DNA of 64,000 bases, from the NCBI GenBank assembly GCA_025617745.1, contig CM046858.1, positions 35,341,228-35,405,227 on the forward strand, written 5' to 3'. This document shows positions 1 to 14,200 of this stretch, in pieces (the stretch's first letter is position 1; every line of letters begins with the position of its first letter). The stretch is from Heliocidaris erythrogramma (Eukaryota; Echinodermata; Echinoidea; Camarodonta; Echinometridae). A model generated the notes under the pieces. The model was not told the origin of the DNA. It saw only the letters and a list, made by a program, of their open reading frames with translations, and searched no databases. A program made the translations under genes and the position numbers.

Positions 1-844
1 GATTTTCTTTAAATATATTCACAAGAACTCAGCTTACAGCTGTACGTACTTTTTATCATATTTCAAACCAGAGAAACCTGAATTTCCTTGTATCCTCTCT
101 ACTATTTTGTAATTCTGTGGCATCAAAGTAAAAGAATTTGTACTACTACACTGTATGTGTACTTTAAAGGGAAATCCAACCTTAATACCAAGTTGCTTTG
201 AAAGAAAGAGGAAAAATCAGAGAAGCAGATTGATAAAAGTTTGAACGAAATCGGACAAGCAATAAGAAAGTTATGAATTTTTGAAAGTTGTAACCACTAT
301 ACATATGGGAATTTCAAATTGGCTGAATAGGTAATGTCACTGTGATGCCCCCATTCACTCCAACACACAAAATGACTAAAATGTCACTTTTTTCAAAATG
401 TATTACTTAGTAGGTGTAGGAGACGCGACATATCTAACATTTCAAATGGAAATACCCCTCAGAACAAAAGTACATTTGGCTTCGTGGATTAAAGGATGGC
501 AACTCATTTATAAACGATTGCATCCGGGAACATGAACGATATTGATTACAATTTATGATAGTGTGGTTTTTTTTTGTATTTCCTGGAGCATATAACAACA
601 TTATAGCTCTAGAGCATTGCAGGAAGTGTCTCAAAAGACAATTATCTGCTATAGCAACTCTTAGTAGGCCTTTCCTGTGCAATGAATTATCGAATATCAT
701 GAATTTTTCAAAAGACATTTTAGTTTGTGCATGAACGTAACATAATCTCATCATCTGCAAACAGTAAGTCGGTGATGCAGTTTTCATTAGGAGTTATGAT
801 GAACTTGAAGTGTAATTTTTGTTTTCCAAAAATTTCAATTTGGC
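1..844. other. No gene seen; one TTAA-type element end
   Basis: TTAA-AGGGAAATCCAACC at about 164-180 and the following 130 bases resemble the left end of the AGTCCACCCT family (AATAAGAAAGTTATGAATTTTTG is shared with 18120). No right end is found. The rest is AT-rich without recognisable content. Confidence 0.6.
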
Positions 845-2765
845 TCAGTAGCTACTACGTTCATATGGGACTTGTGGTTTCGAAACTTTAAGTTAGCGAA
901 ACTTTAAGTTAACGAAACCAAGACTCCTTAACCGCAACGAGGATTCACTTGAGCCTACATGCCGAGCAATCGTTGTGGTTAACCAAAGCAGTAGATACTA
1001 CCGATTGTGTGTACAGTACACATACAGATCCTGTGTTCATAATTCGCGCAAAGTGTATGACCTGGAAGTTTAACATGAACAGAAAGGTCATCCTTTAACC
1101 ACAAGCTTGCGAAACTTAAAGTTTATTTTGTTCACATGGGCTGAGACTGCGACGGAGGACCCCCCGCTGCTTGTGGTTTCGGCCTTAACCACAAGCTCGC
1201 TTGTTGTTCTAGAACTACAAGTAAACTTAAAGTTTCCAAACTACAAGTCCATTCATACAGTCTGAACCTACAAGATAACTAGAAATGTGCATTGCTGGGG
1301 CCGCGCAATGCTAAATGTATCCCCCGGCACTGGCAGCAATTTGAAGGAGGGACAAAGACCCTCCCCCATCCCCTCCCTCAAACAAAAGGATGGTGTAGAA
1401 ATTAGATGTGTAGGTTTCACTAAGACACATCTTCATATAAAATTTGAAAGAAATGTGTTGAGAGATATACCAAGATACATCTCCATACAAAATTTGAAAG
1501 AAATCCATCAAGAAATGTGGCCTGCAGAGTGCACTCACGCCATGCCCTGAAGTATGACCTTTGACCCTATAAAAGACGGAACACTGGGGGCAGCATCACC
1601 AAAATCTATAGGGTTCCAGATTTTACCAAGATACATCTCCATACAAAATTTGAATGAAATCCGTCAAGAAATGCAGAAGTAAGAGTGCACAAAAGGGACA
1701 AATGAGCTTTGACCCTATAAAGGACGGAACAATGAGGGCAGCATCACCAAACAGTAAAGATGTGTAGATTATACCAAGATACATCTCCATAGAAAATTTG
1801 AAAGAAATCCATCAAGAAATGTGGCCTGCAGAGTGAACTCACGCCATCCCTTGAAGTATGACCTTTGACCCTATAAAAGACGGGACACTGGTGGCAGCAT
1901 CACCAAAAAGTACAGATTTTTAGATTACACCAAGGGACACCTTCATGCAAAATTTGAACGAAATCCGTCAAGAAATGCAGAAGTAAGAGTGCAAGAAATG
2001 GAAAAATGACCTTTGACCCTATAAAGGACGGAACAATGAGGCCAGCATCACCAAAAATTAAACATGTGTAGATTATACCAAGATACATCTCCATACAAAA
2101 TTTGAACAAAATCCGTTGAGAAATGTGGCCTGCAGAGTGCACTTACGCCATGCCCTGAAGTATAACCTTTGACCCTATAAAAGACGGAACACTGGTGGCA
2201 GCATCACCAAACACTATAGGTTTTTAAATTACACCAAGAGACACCTTCATGCAAAATTTGAACGAAATCCGTTGAGAAATGTGACCGCCAGAGCGCACAC
2301 AAGAGTACACACAAGACATCTATCAAAATATGACCTTTGACCCTATAAAAGACGGAACACTGGGGGCAGCATCACCAAAATCTATAGGGTTCCAGATTTT
2401 ACCAAGAGACACCTTCATACAAAATTTGAACAAAATCCGTTGAGAAATGTGACCGCTAGAGCGCACACAAACTATCCCCAAAAATATGGCCTTTTACCCT
2501 ATAAAAGACGGAACACTGGGGGCAGCATCACCAGAAACTATAGGGGTCCAGATTTTACCAAGATACACGTCCACAGGAAGTCTGAAAGAAATTCGTCGAG
2601 AAATGTAACCGCTAGAGCGCACACAAGAATGTGACGCGGCGGCGGCGAAACGCTGCTGAATCCAAAGTATCCTCCGGCAAGTACTGCCGGGGATACAATT
2701 AAAAGTTAACTTAAAGTTTCTGAAACTACAAGTGAAACTTAAAGTATAGCTCCCATCGTATGAAT
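845..2765. repeat. Composite repeat: AAACTTTAAGTT inverted segments around a TGACCTTTGACCC array
   Basis: Segments rich in GAAACTTTAAGTT and its complement occupy 845-1260 and 2700-2765. Between them lies an element with ends TGTATCCCCCGGCA (1316) and TGCCGGGGATACA (to 2697), made of about eight degenerate units of about 110-180 bp, each carrying GACCTTTGACCCTATAAAAG, GGCAGCATCACC and ATCTCCATACAAAATTTGAA. No protein is recognised. Confidence 0.8.
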
Positions 2766-3950
2766 GTAACTTTTGGTAGTTCCATTATAAGATTGCTATC
2801 ACATCATATTTGGGGGGGGGTGTATATTTTGTCAACTTGTATATTTGTATTTCTAATTGTAATCAACGTCAATTCAGTCCTGCATGTAGGACTGCCCTGT
2901 GCCCTTTCTAGCCCGCGCCTTCCCGTATAGTCCATATGCTGGTTTTTGTTTTACCATAATGATACATATTTTTTTAATTGTGTCAGTATTACATTTGGGT
3001 AGCAAAATTGTGCACTGATGGTACTAAGCATTAAAATCCATGACAATATACAATTTCAGCTAAACGGCGGGTATTTTGGATTCTTTATATTTCAGGGTTG
3101 TGCTTGGCCCATAATATCATTTCTTATACCTAAAATCATACTTTGATATATTCTATTCCTCCTAAGGCTACAATGATTACCCAAAATTGAATAAGGTTGT
3201 CCGTAACGTGACATGGTTAAAAAGAAACTGAGCTGTATTTAAAGAATTTTTGAGTTTTTAGATCTGGATATTTTGTGTGTCGCAAGCGCCTGCCTATAAG
3301 TGTCCGCACCAACGTTGAAGTCATCAATAGTCAGTGTATAGACACACACGAGAGCTCTGTATATCTTGCGATGTCAGTTTTGATATCGCTGCACTGGTTT
3401 TCGAGCGGACTGTATGTGAGGAGCTCTGGCGTCGGATGCTGGATAGGACTGCTGAGTTTATAAATGTGGCCGAAGACCAGCACTGATATGCCGAAAACCA
3501 TCTCCAAGACAGGGAAAATGAAAATTGATATTGCCATGGCAGCTTGGTATTTTGGGGGGATTTTCTGTAAAAATAAAAGAGTCATGTCTTACGTGGCCGA
3601 TGACCAGCATAAATTATCTTAGATATTTGCCTGTTACCATGGTTACGGACATATTTCACAAGCTCCTCGGCTAAAATTTTGGATGAAATCCATCACCAGC
3701 AAAGTTTTGAGAAGTCAAATGCATGTGTACAATACATGTATGTAGAGACAAACTAAATTTTACTAAAAAACTTGAAACCGAGTTGAACTGTCGTTAGGTG
3801 ACTTTTTATGCGATGAAAGTGTAAGATTTTGGTATTCATTTGAAAGAGGGTGACATAAAAACCATTCCAACCAAGAATGATGTCAAGTTTTACAGAATTT
3901 GAACAAATACTTTTGAAATAAAGAAAAAAATTCAAAAACTTAACATCAGG
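2766..3950. other. Intronic or intergenic DNA without recognised content
   Basis: Short chance frames only (for example 3275-3463 and 3331-3585, overlapping on opposite strands). One G-run at 2812-2820. Confidence 0.6.
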
Positions 3951-4374
3951 TTAAAGGTAATGTACTACATTTTCATCCTAAAATCTGACTTTCCAAGATT
4001 GTTGTGTTATGCTGAAGATTACTAAATGTGAGAAGTTATCACCAATCAATTAAGCAAAAAGATTGGTAATTATATGCGTATTTTTAATTATTCTAATAAT
4101 AATTCTTTTATTCGCGGCCTCGAATTGAATCAGCGAAATTCAAAATTATTTTCGGCCGTTAGCTAACGGCCGAAAATAATTTTGAATTTCGCTGATTCAA
4201 TTCGAGGCCGCGAATAAAAGAATTATTATTAGAATAATTAAAAATACGCATATAATTACCAATCTTTTTGCTTAATTGATTGGTGATAACTTCTCACATT
4301 TAGTAATCTTCAGCATAACACAACAATCTTGGAAAGTCAGATTTTAGGATGAAAATGTAGTACATTACCTTTAA
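3951..4374. mobile_element. Perfect 424-bp palindrome flanked by TTAA
   Basis: The centre lies between 4162 and 4163 (CGGCCGTTAG|CTAACGGCCG). Both 212-base arms match at every base with no loop, and symmetry stops exactly at TTAA on each side (TTAA-AGGTAATG ... CATTACCT-TTAA). This fits a TTAA-targeting foldback element of piggyBac or Kolobok type. No coding potential. Confidence 0.85.
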
Positions 4375-4766
4375 GGTTTGGAACAAATTTGAACAAATTT
4401 GAACAAAATTGACCTTAATTGACCTTTTACCTTGACTTTTGACGTGAAATTTGTTCCACATTATTTGGCTTGGATCTGAGAAAATATCAAGCATAAAGGA
4501 CACTTAAAGACCAGACACCTTGGACTTGCCCTATCATGTACATCACCTTGGCCCTACAGAACTAACTACATGTAGAGTCTCTCAAAGCAATGTATAAAGT
4601 TTATATTTAATCATTTTCATTATCTTATATATGTCCTCCATTGCAGAGCGATGATGACCATTCTAGATAATCTTAATCTTTATGTTAAGTATACAAAAAG
4701 TGGCCAATTCCTTGATGTTACTGTCACACAGACAGTGAAAAAGAGACTAAATCGTGACTTTCTCAC
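4375..4766. other. Sequence between the palindrome and VPS13 exon 27
   Basis: Four short repeats of GAACAAATTTGAACAAA at 4381-4410, otherwise nothing recognised. It is the start of the intron after exon 27. Confidence 0.6.
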
Positions 4767-4931
4767 CTGCGGCAGCCTCTTCTTCCTCCTCCGAATCACT
4801 GGTGAAGATATCCCTGAAGATATTCTCTACCTTGTTGAAGAAGCCTCCATCATTCTCCTCATCCTCATCCTCGTTCTCTGACTTGCTCTCCTGAGGCGGG
4901 TTTCTGTCTTCGTCTTGAGGGCTTGCAATGT
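4767..4931 (-). CDS. VPS13: VPS13 exon 27 of window, acidic segment with amphipathic core
   Basis: A 165-bp exon, acceptor TTTCAG, donor GCAG|GTGAGA, phase 1 to 1. A Glu/Asp-rich lead is followed by GGFFNKVENIFRDIFTSDSE, a short hydrophobic helix between acidic stretches. The gene continues to the left of the window; I saw no further convincing exon in 1-4766. Confidence 0.82.
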
Positions 4932-7607
4932 CTGAAATTCAATACCAATGATAAATTTTCAATAGAATACAAGACAGAGTGCAGGATTGTATGACGCATA
5001 CTTCAGCGATGACTGTTCCGTAGTCAAAGATTTTACACTGGTAGCGCTTCCTAAGTTTAACCCGGGACCACAAACTAAACCCTGGTACTATACAATACAG
5101 CCCCAACCCTAAACCTAACCTAAAACCCAATTGTAACCTTAACCATAACCCTACATCTTTCATGAATTAAAGCCCTGAGCAAATGTCCCTAAAGCATACG
5201 TCTGATCCTTGATTATATATGTCAATTGTGAAAACATCATATAAAACAATATTTCCAGAAAAACAGTGTAGATACATGAATTACAGACATTGTGCTTTGC
5301 ACAGCAAAACAAAACACCATTTTACATGCAAGTAGGGGTAAAAGAAAAATAAGCTGGGGGCAACACCGGCCCCTACAAATACTCCATGATCTGTATGTTT
5401 TGTTATAATATACAGCTTTGCGACACATGCCATTTTTTATGGCGTGATGTCTGAACAAAGCACTTACAGGAATGACGAAGAATGAAACTTACCACTGCTG
5501 AGGAAGCTACTGCTGTAATGACCATCCCACTCAAGCTCCGTCTCACTGGTTGTATCACTGTCGGAATCGGTCTCAGTCACAGGGTAGGAACCAGGAGTAT
5601 GGACCAGCTGGATGCCACCATCTACACTGTCTCTAGGACCATCAGGACTTCGGTCACACATGCTGTAGCACTTGATGGGGTGACTCTCTGCCCGAGTCAG
5701 CTGTCGAAAGATATGGAATTGAGAATGCAGTCAAACCATCATTTGCCATGGATGGTTCAATGAAAGGCAGCCAGACTAAAAGATTCTCATTGTAAACTGT
5801 TATTCCAATTCAGCAATTCAACCATCATCATTTTCCTCCTCGTCCCCATCATCATCACCAATATGATCATCACAATTATTATCATCATCATCATCATCAT
5901 CATCATCATCGTCATCATCATCATCATCATCGTCGTCACCTTTGCAGTGACTTCCCATGGTCTGTAATCTCCATCTTTTGGCATGACTGGTGCAAAAATA
6001 GGCTCCCATACTGAAAGCTTCTCATTATAAGATGTCATACCCAGATGCATCACCATTATCATCATCCTCATCATCATCATTATCATCATCATCATCATCA
6101 TCCTCATACTCATCCTCCTCCTCATCATCACCATCAGCCTTATCACTATCATCATCACCACCACCATCACTATCATCATCATCATCATCACTAAGCCTGA
6201 GTCATATCGAATATTTCATAATCCGGGATTCGACGGCTTTGATTCGATCGAATACCGGTGCATCGATAAATAGGCGGTGAAAACAGAGTTGCACACAGCT
6301 GCACGCAGTGCATGCACCATGCACTGGTGACCGGTCCGCTGGCATCGCGGGCATATGTATGGGCTCTCGCTGCTCGACATTAACGATAGCCCGCTAGCAA
6401 ATGGCTAGTAAAAATCACAGCGGACGAGCCAAAATCTTAAGTTTCTAGTCCGTATGGCTAGCCAAAATATCACTCTAGTGTCGCACGAAGCGATGCTCAT
6501 TGTCGAGACACCCGACAATGATTCATATTCAAAGAATTAATAATCTTACTTTGTCTTTGGAGAGCTGAATGGAACACGTTTGTTCGATACAAAAAAACAA
6601 TACGAAATAAACTTTTCGTCGCTCATGACTCGACTTCATTCAGCTTCAGATATAGATCATTCAGAAGTAATTGCCAATTTGATGAGAGTGTGATATTAGT
6701 TATTGCGAATTAAGTAGGAACACTCGTACAATACAATTGTCAAATTGACAATGCAGAGAGAGTAGAGAATATTATCGTAAACTTCAGTTCGTAACGACAA
6801 AACGATTTTTCCATAGAGAAAGCACAGGTAAAGCGCGACGTCCTCCGCGAGCGAATTAGCGAAAGTTAGCCAACAGTTTGAACTTTGAAGTCGCCTTCAC
6901 GTTCTCTGCTAGTATATATGCTGTACGTTACGGAGTTTCTTTTTTTATTTGCTTTTTTCATGGTGGCTACGGTAGTCATAAATCTGGCGGACTAAAAATC
7001 GATGCACCGAATTTGCCAAAACGTATTCGGGATTCGATGTCTTCGATCGAACCCCGGCTAACCAATCAATTCGACTCAGGCTTAATCATCATCATCATCT
7101 ATCATCATCATCATCATCATCATCACCACCACCATCATCATCACCATCACTACCACCATCATCGTCATCATCATCACTATCATCATCGTCATCATCATCA
7201 CTATCATCATCATCATCATCATCAGTGTCACCTTTGCAGTGACTGCTCATGATCTGTAATCTCCATCTTTTGGCATGACTGATTCAATAATGGGCTCCCA
7301 CACTGAAAGCTTCTCATTATAAGATGTCATACCACGATGCATCACCATTATCATCATCATCATCATCATCACTATCATCATCATCATCATCATCACCACC
7401 ATCATCATCATCACCATCATCATCATCAACACTATCATCATCATCATCATCAGTGTCACCTTTGCAGTGACTGCTCATGATCTGTAATCTCCATCTTTTG
7501 GCATGACTGATTCAATAATGGGCTCCCACACTGAAAGCTTCTCATTATAAGATGTCATACCAAGATGCATCACAATTATCATCATCATCATCATCACCAC
7601 CATCATC

Positions 7608-7639
<32 letters not shown>

Positions 7640-7793
7640 CACTATCATCATCATCACCATCATCATCAGTGTCACCTTTACAGTGACTGCTCATGATCTG
7701 TAATCTCAATCTTTTGGCATGACTGGTTCAATAATGGGCTCCCACACTGAAAGCTTCTCATTATAAGATGTCATACCAAGATGCATCACCATT

Positions 7794-7849
<56 letters not shown>

Positions 7850-7868
7850 CACCACCACCATCATCATC

Positions 7869-7899
<31 letters not shown>

Positions 7900-8174
7900 C
7901 TATCATCATCATCACCATCACCATCATCACCATCATCATCATCATCATCATCATCATCACTATCATCATTATCATCATCAGTGTCACCTTTGCAGTGACT
8001 GCTCATGATCTGTAATCTCCATCTTTTGGCATGACTGGTTCAATAATGGGTTCCCACACTGAAAGCTTCTCATTATAAGATATCATACCAAGATGCATCA
8101 CCATTATCATCATCATCATCATCATCATCATCACCATCATCATCACCATCATCATCATCATCAACACCACCATC

Positions 8175-8205
<31 letters not shown>

Positions 8206-11200
8206 CTATCATCATCATCACCATCACCATCATCACCATCACCATCATCACCATCATCATTATCATCATCACCATCATCATCATCATCATCATTACCTTG
8301 GCAGTGACTTCCCACGGTCTATAATCTTCCTCCTTTGCCATGACTGGTTCAATAATAGGCTCCCATACTGAAAGCTTCTCATTATAAGACGTCATACCCA
8401 GATGCATCTCAGCCTCAGCTCTTAACTGAAATGAGAAAACAAAATGAAAAACAAAAAGTTTACCATCTAGTCATGGCTATATCGATAGGGAAGAATGTAG
8501 GTGCATCAAATATTATCAAATCGTTCACCCACTATAAGTGTCTCACAATCAACAGCAATGAGATTCGCATAGCTATAATAGTGATCCCATTTTCAAACAT
8601 TCATAAGTTTCTTATTATTTGTCCAATTTCTTTCAAACTTTCGCCAATATGTTTCTCTTATTTTTTCTGCTTTCACATAAATCAACTCATTACAATTAAG
8701 TTACATGTAGGATTGCTCTTTATCTCTGACAGGGAGCAAATATCAGGGGAGCGTTTCATCAAGTGTTTTGTCAGTGAATTTTACCAACAAATTTGCTCTC
8801 AGCCAATCAGATGCAAGGATTTCAGTAGCTTATAACAGTTGTCGGTAAAAAAATCACTGACAAAACACTTCATGAAACGCTCCCCAGAACCCCAAAGAGC
8901 AATATTCCTTTAAAGTAGAACTTTAATGATTTTAAATATTGGCTTAATACTTATTATTGCATAGATGGCATAAATTAAACAAGGTTATCCAAATTCAACG
9001 CTTGGAAACATTTGAAGTAATGATTATTATCAATTATAAAACGGTAAAATACAGCCCCCGATATAGCAGCTGAAGAGCTCCTCGAACGCTGCTGAGATAT
9101 GTGACGACACACCATGGACCAGTCCTGTCAAAGCCGACGATGTCCCATAACATCTTACACATTTTTCAGAGCCTATATTGTCATCTCCTCTTCACTTATT
9201 TCTCTTCCTTCACTAGCGTCAGTCTTAATGTTAGTCTGTTGCCTCACTCTTAACTTCGTGTATGGTATTATTTTGATGAAAAATGCAGCGTTAAAAAAAT
9301 AAAGGAATCAGTCACTTGTAAACAAAATAAGACGCCATTGTATTTTCAGCTGCTTGCACCGGGGCATGTTCGGCGTTTCAAGAGGGAACGAATACCATCC
9401 TGCTATTATTCGGAGGGCTTTTCAATTTGAAAGTGGGGTTTATTTCATTGATCATTGACCCTTCTCCTGTGTATTTACAATCAAACGGTTTTAGCTATCA
9501 GAATCAGTTTCACTTTCCCTTTATAATGGTGTGAAATAAGATCATGTTTAAATACACCAAACTCTTTATAATTTGATAAATAATTGCATTGCAATTACGT
9601 TCATTCATTATAGGACGTCGTCTGCTTAAGCAGGATCGATCCCGAGTGTGACCACATCAAAACATCGCTATATTTCTGGCGAATCCTCGGATATTCCAGA
9701 TGCTGAGAAGAGCTTTTATTTGTGTTGTTTTTATAATCATCAGATACGCAGTTGACATAAAACTTATACGATTGCCATCTGTAAGCTTCCCTGTTTCTAG
9801 TGATACATTAATTGCCATATTTGTGATTTTCTTTGAATGTCTACTTTAAATCACCACAGCAATCCACCCACACTTTACAGGTGCCACCCTGAATACATGT
9901 ACCGTATGCCCCATAATATCTCTATATATCCATGCAACTAAATTATATGCACAAGAAAAAATATTTCAATATTGTACAACATGAGACGTAAAGATATCCT
10001 TGAGAATTCTTTTCACTTAAGTGTTTCCTACAAAATTGTATTTATAAAGCAACACACACAAAGTAAAAATTAAAGCAGATCCTGCTTCTTTATACGAAAA
10101 GTGAATTTGGTAGAGAAGTAAGTGCATGTGCATGTATTTCTTCCTGATATTGAAATATGAACTAAGAGACATATTGCTTTATCCCAAGAGAAATCTGTTT
10201 GCACCTACAAGAAATACAAAATAATATAAATTAATAACCAAAAATCAATTTATAGGGGTGTAAACTAACACATCCATTTACATGTACATGTACATTAAAA
10301 CCTGCTTTAGCGACCACCTGTATAGAAAGACCACCTCTCTATAAAGACCATAATTTTTGTTTCCCTTGAAAAGTGTTTCTCATTGAAACATTTATTATTG
10401 GAACCTGTACATAAAGACCACCTGCTCATAAAGACCGTTTTTGTTGTCTCCCTTGAGTGGTCTTTATAGACAGGTTTCACTGTATATGCAAGTTATTGCT
10501 CCTAAAAATCCTGTCAAAACCCGCCTTTTTGTGTCATACATTGTACATGTAAACGGGGGGGGGGGGGGGGGGGGATCCCTTTAATATGAAAGTGTAAGTA
10601 ACCACCATACTGCATAGTACTAGTAACTCAAAGATGCATACATGTATGACAAAGCAAAATTTATTCTTGAAATGCTACGTCATGCAATCATTAAAATTCA
10701 CACATATGGCACTGTAAACTGCCTCAAAAATCGACTGGAGCAAAATAAAACTAGAATATCACTGAAGATGATTAACAGGGGCTTTTTTTTTTTGCTAGTT
10801 TTTTTTTTTTACGACGGCCAATAGGGGGGACGCGCGCCTGTTGCGCCCCCCCCCCCCCCATTGGCCGTCGTAAAAAAAAAAAAACTAGCAAAAAAAAAAA
10901 ATCCTCATACCAATTGAAAATATTGTTCATTAAATAGGCTTCAAAATTGGTCACATATAGCACTATTTTGCATCTCAGCCCTTCTTCAGAAGCAAAAATT
11001 TCCAAAGACCCTTCCCCCATGACGGTGATCAATAATTCCTGGCGCCCCCCCTATTGGGAAATCCTGGATACGCCACTGATTAATACCCTGCCCCAACGAG
11101 TGTGCCAAATTTCCTGAGCATTGCTCCAAGAATGAGGAAGAGATACGATCTGCAATATTTTCCCGTTTTAATGCCACATGTCGTTACCATGGTAACACAG

Positions 11201-14200
11201 TTTACCACACACTGAAACAATATGTCTTGCACATCTTTCCCACAAGAACAATGTGTGTGCCTAATTTCGTGAGCATTGCTTGAAAAAGTGAGAAGTTGTT
11301 TGATTCGCAATAGTTTCGTGATTTACATGTATTGCCACAATGTCGTTACCATGGCAACACAGTTTCCGACACATTCCAAAAATGCGTCTTGCACATCTTC
11401 ATCCCAAGACAAATGTGTGTGCCAAATTTCATGAGCATTGCTCAAAATATGAGGAAGTAGTTCGATCCGCAAGATTTCCCACTGATTTAGTGCCATAATA
11501 TGCCATTACCATGGCAACGCTGTCTCCAACACAATATGTCTTACACATCTTCATCCCAAGATCAATGTGTGTGGCGAATTTCACGAGTATTGATCTAAAC
11601 ATGAGGAAGTAGTTTGATGTGCAAGATTTGCAACGGACCAACCGTCGCCTGACCGTATGCTGAATCCTACATGTACATGTACAATGTACTATAAAGCGTT
11701 AAAGTTACAGTAGTTTGGCGGGGATAACTATTTATCCCTTACTGTACTGGGGGGGGGGGGGGCCCCAGACAAATTCACGCCATGTACATTTGTTCTTTTC
11801 TTTCAAGTCTTGCGCATCTTCTGACACCAAATTTATAAATATGAGTCATACCGTAATACCAAGTCATGTGACCTTTTATGATCTCATGTCAGCCCGAAAA
11901 CTGAGAATTTCTGAGTTTTGTGCACAAAACGAATAGGAAACTGCATTTCCTCATGTCCCCCCTTTCTTTATCACCTACAATTTCTTCTTTAAGCTATAAC
12001 TACAATTTATACTAACTGAATATTGGTTCATATACATGTACATGTAACACTCTGAAACAGCAGTTAAAGTTGAAAGTTGAAAAACAAAAAATACATAAGA
12101 AATTCATAAAACAACAGCATACATAAAACTTGAAATCACTTTCAAATTTCTTTCTAATATGTAATAATGTTTTTATGATGTAGAAAGAAATTCTTGCATT
12201 ATAATTTTATCTCCAAGGCCTTTCTTTACCCGATTACCAGTCGAAATTTATATAATTTGCATAAATTATATTAAATGTAAAAAATAATGATTTACATATC
12301 AATAACAATGGATTTTTGTTTTTTACCCGATTCTCGAGGTCCATGCAAATTTTACAGCGATCAGTCATGTCGCGGCCAAGATCAGGGGGGGGGGGAGCTT
12401 AGAGAGGAGCAGGAAATAGCACATTACAGTAAGCCTTACGGTTAACCGTCGTGTACCTCCTTTTTCATCATTTCCACTTGCCATTCATTCACACGTAAAA
12501 TCTTTTCATTTTGTTTATTGCTTCTTTTTTTTTTTTAACTCAAAGCAGTTTACCACGTGATATTTGAATGAGATGTGATTTCATTTTACAGAAATTACAA
12601 GGAAGTTATCAAATTCCCCTGAGGTGTTAATGTCTTCAGTTCCAAGAATTACAGTAATATCTTTACATACATGTGGATGTACATGATACTGATCATTTCA
12701 AACAGCCTGCTGGCAGCCGACAGGTGCAATACAACAAATAGGAGTTACATCTTTTAATATGAATTCAAGCTTTGTGCATCTTGAAATATGGCTGCCAACA
12801 TGTTACACTTTGTCATTTGTTTCCATGTGGCCCTGGTGGCAGTCGGACTTGGTCTAGTGTATCCATCTAAAGGAGAGGTTTCTGCATCAGATTTGACATT
12901 TAACACGAATCATGTCAAATGCCGGTTCAGGAACTCGAGCCATGGTCTTGTCATCAACTGTGCCCACTTAAGACTCAGCGATGTTCCTCAGGGCTTGCCA
13001 CCAGAAGTGACTGCCCTTGACCTGTCCTTCAACAACTTGACAGTACTCCGTAAGGAGTCTTTTGAGGATGTGCCGAATCTCGTTGTTCTGAACTGTCAAA
13101 AGAATCCACTTACCTTCATTGAAAGCACAGCTCTCTGGCCCTTGATAAGGCTTAGGATTCTCATACTAGTCAACTGCAACCTGGTGACATTGTCTCCAAC
13201 ACTCTTTGTCAAAAACATTCTTATCACCAAACTGTTGTTGCGTTATAATCAACTGGTCACTATTCCATGCAAAGCAGTTGCAGCCCTACCAAGACTTCCA
13301 GGTATATACCTTGGTCACAACAAAATCCAGAGTCTCAACTTTGATGGGTGTTCAGGATGGGCTCACTTGTCCATAATCGACCTCTCTCTAAATGAGGTGT
13401 CAGAAATTCACAAGAGTAACTTTCTCCCCTTGCAAAACACGACTATCTCAATGTTGAGTCTGAAGTCAAATAGGATACAGATATTACCAGCAGAAGCCTT
13501 TTCTCATCTGACCTCTGTACAAAGTCTAATACTCCAATCAAATCCCATCAAATCCTTTGACATTCAGCCTTTCTTAGGTATGGCTTTTATCAAAAAACTA
13601 TCACTATGTGGCGGAAAGATTAATCAGCTTCTCCCACCTAGCAATGCAACTCAAAAACACTACCCATCTATTCTCAATCTTGACATGTCTTTTAATTGGA
13701 TCGAGAGTGTTCCTCCGGATTCATTTTGGGGTTTCACTAAGCTCAGGACCCTTCGACTGGCTGGAAACAAAATCTCAACTCTCACAAACAGGTCCTTCTG
13801 CATGCTCCAATCGCTTGTAGAACTTGACATATCTGGCAACAGAATAAAGTCCTTGCCACCTGAAATGTTTGCTTGCTTGCTGAGTTTGACAAAATTGAAT
13901 ATTTCAAAAAATTCATTACAGACCATCTCACCTGTATCCTTCAACAATATGCCATCGATCCTGTCAGTATTCTTGTCACATAACGCTATTACATATTTTA
14001 ATGGCAAAAGGGAGCTCTGGACACTTGGAACTCTTCAGGTGATGGATATATCCTATAATGACATCACAGTCATAGGTAAACGAAGATTTTCTGGACTCAC
14101 AAATCTGTTGGAACTCGATGCATCTTACAATCAGATCTGTGCCTATACTACTGATGCATTTGCTGATCTTGTGAAGTTGGAGAGACTGCATCTCTCAAAT

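Larger units (their letters stand above)
5820..8300. repeat. (TCA)n microsatellite arrays between exon-25 copies
   Basis: Runs of TCA with occasional ACC, ACT and TTA triplets fill 5820-5935, 6051-6192, 7085-7225, 7343-7455, 7571-7665, 7787-7980 and 8099-8296. Each array directly joins the two sides of a pseudo-exon, so array and exon fragment were amplified together. Confidence 0.95.

Noticed and set aside
434..787. A 117-aa minus-strand frame as a gene or a further VPS13 exon
   Set aside because: No family motif, no fitting acceptor/donor pair in the required phase and no similarity to the VPS13 adaptor-binding domain.
5096..5156. Interstitial telomere repeat
   Set aside because: CCCTAA-like words are degenerate and the stretch, including CAATTGGGTT, recurs at 36411-36475, so it is a dispersed repeat fragment.
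5940..8098. Mutually exclusive alternative VPS13 exons
   Set aside because: Attractive because the copies encode the WEPxxEP motif, but all lack the acceptor and first 18 bases, and four have an in-frame stop.
5787..8371. Open frames of poly-His, poly-Ser, poly-Asp and poly-Met
   Set aside because: They are six-frame readings of (TCA)n triplet arrays; every frame stays open by composition and none has a family match or splice context.
9114..9302. Small membrane-protein frame in the 0.93-kb TTAA element
   Set aside because: The second copy at 54353 has lost the start codon (ATGG to CTGG), so the frame is not maintained.
13660..14191. Antisense frames inside TLR-1 (and the same at 26471-27002 in TLR-2)
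   Set aside because: They lie opposite a well supported coding frame, show no family similarity and persist only because the two copies are near identical.
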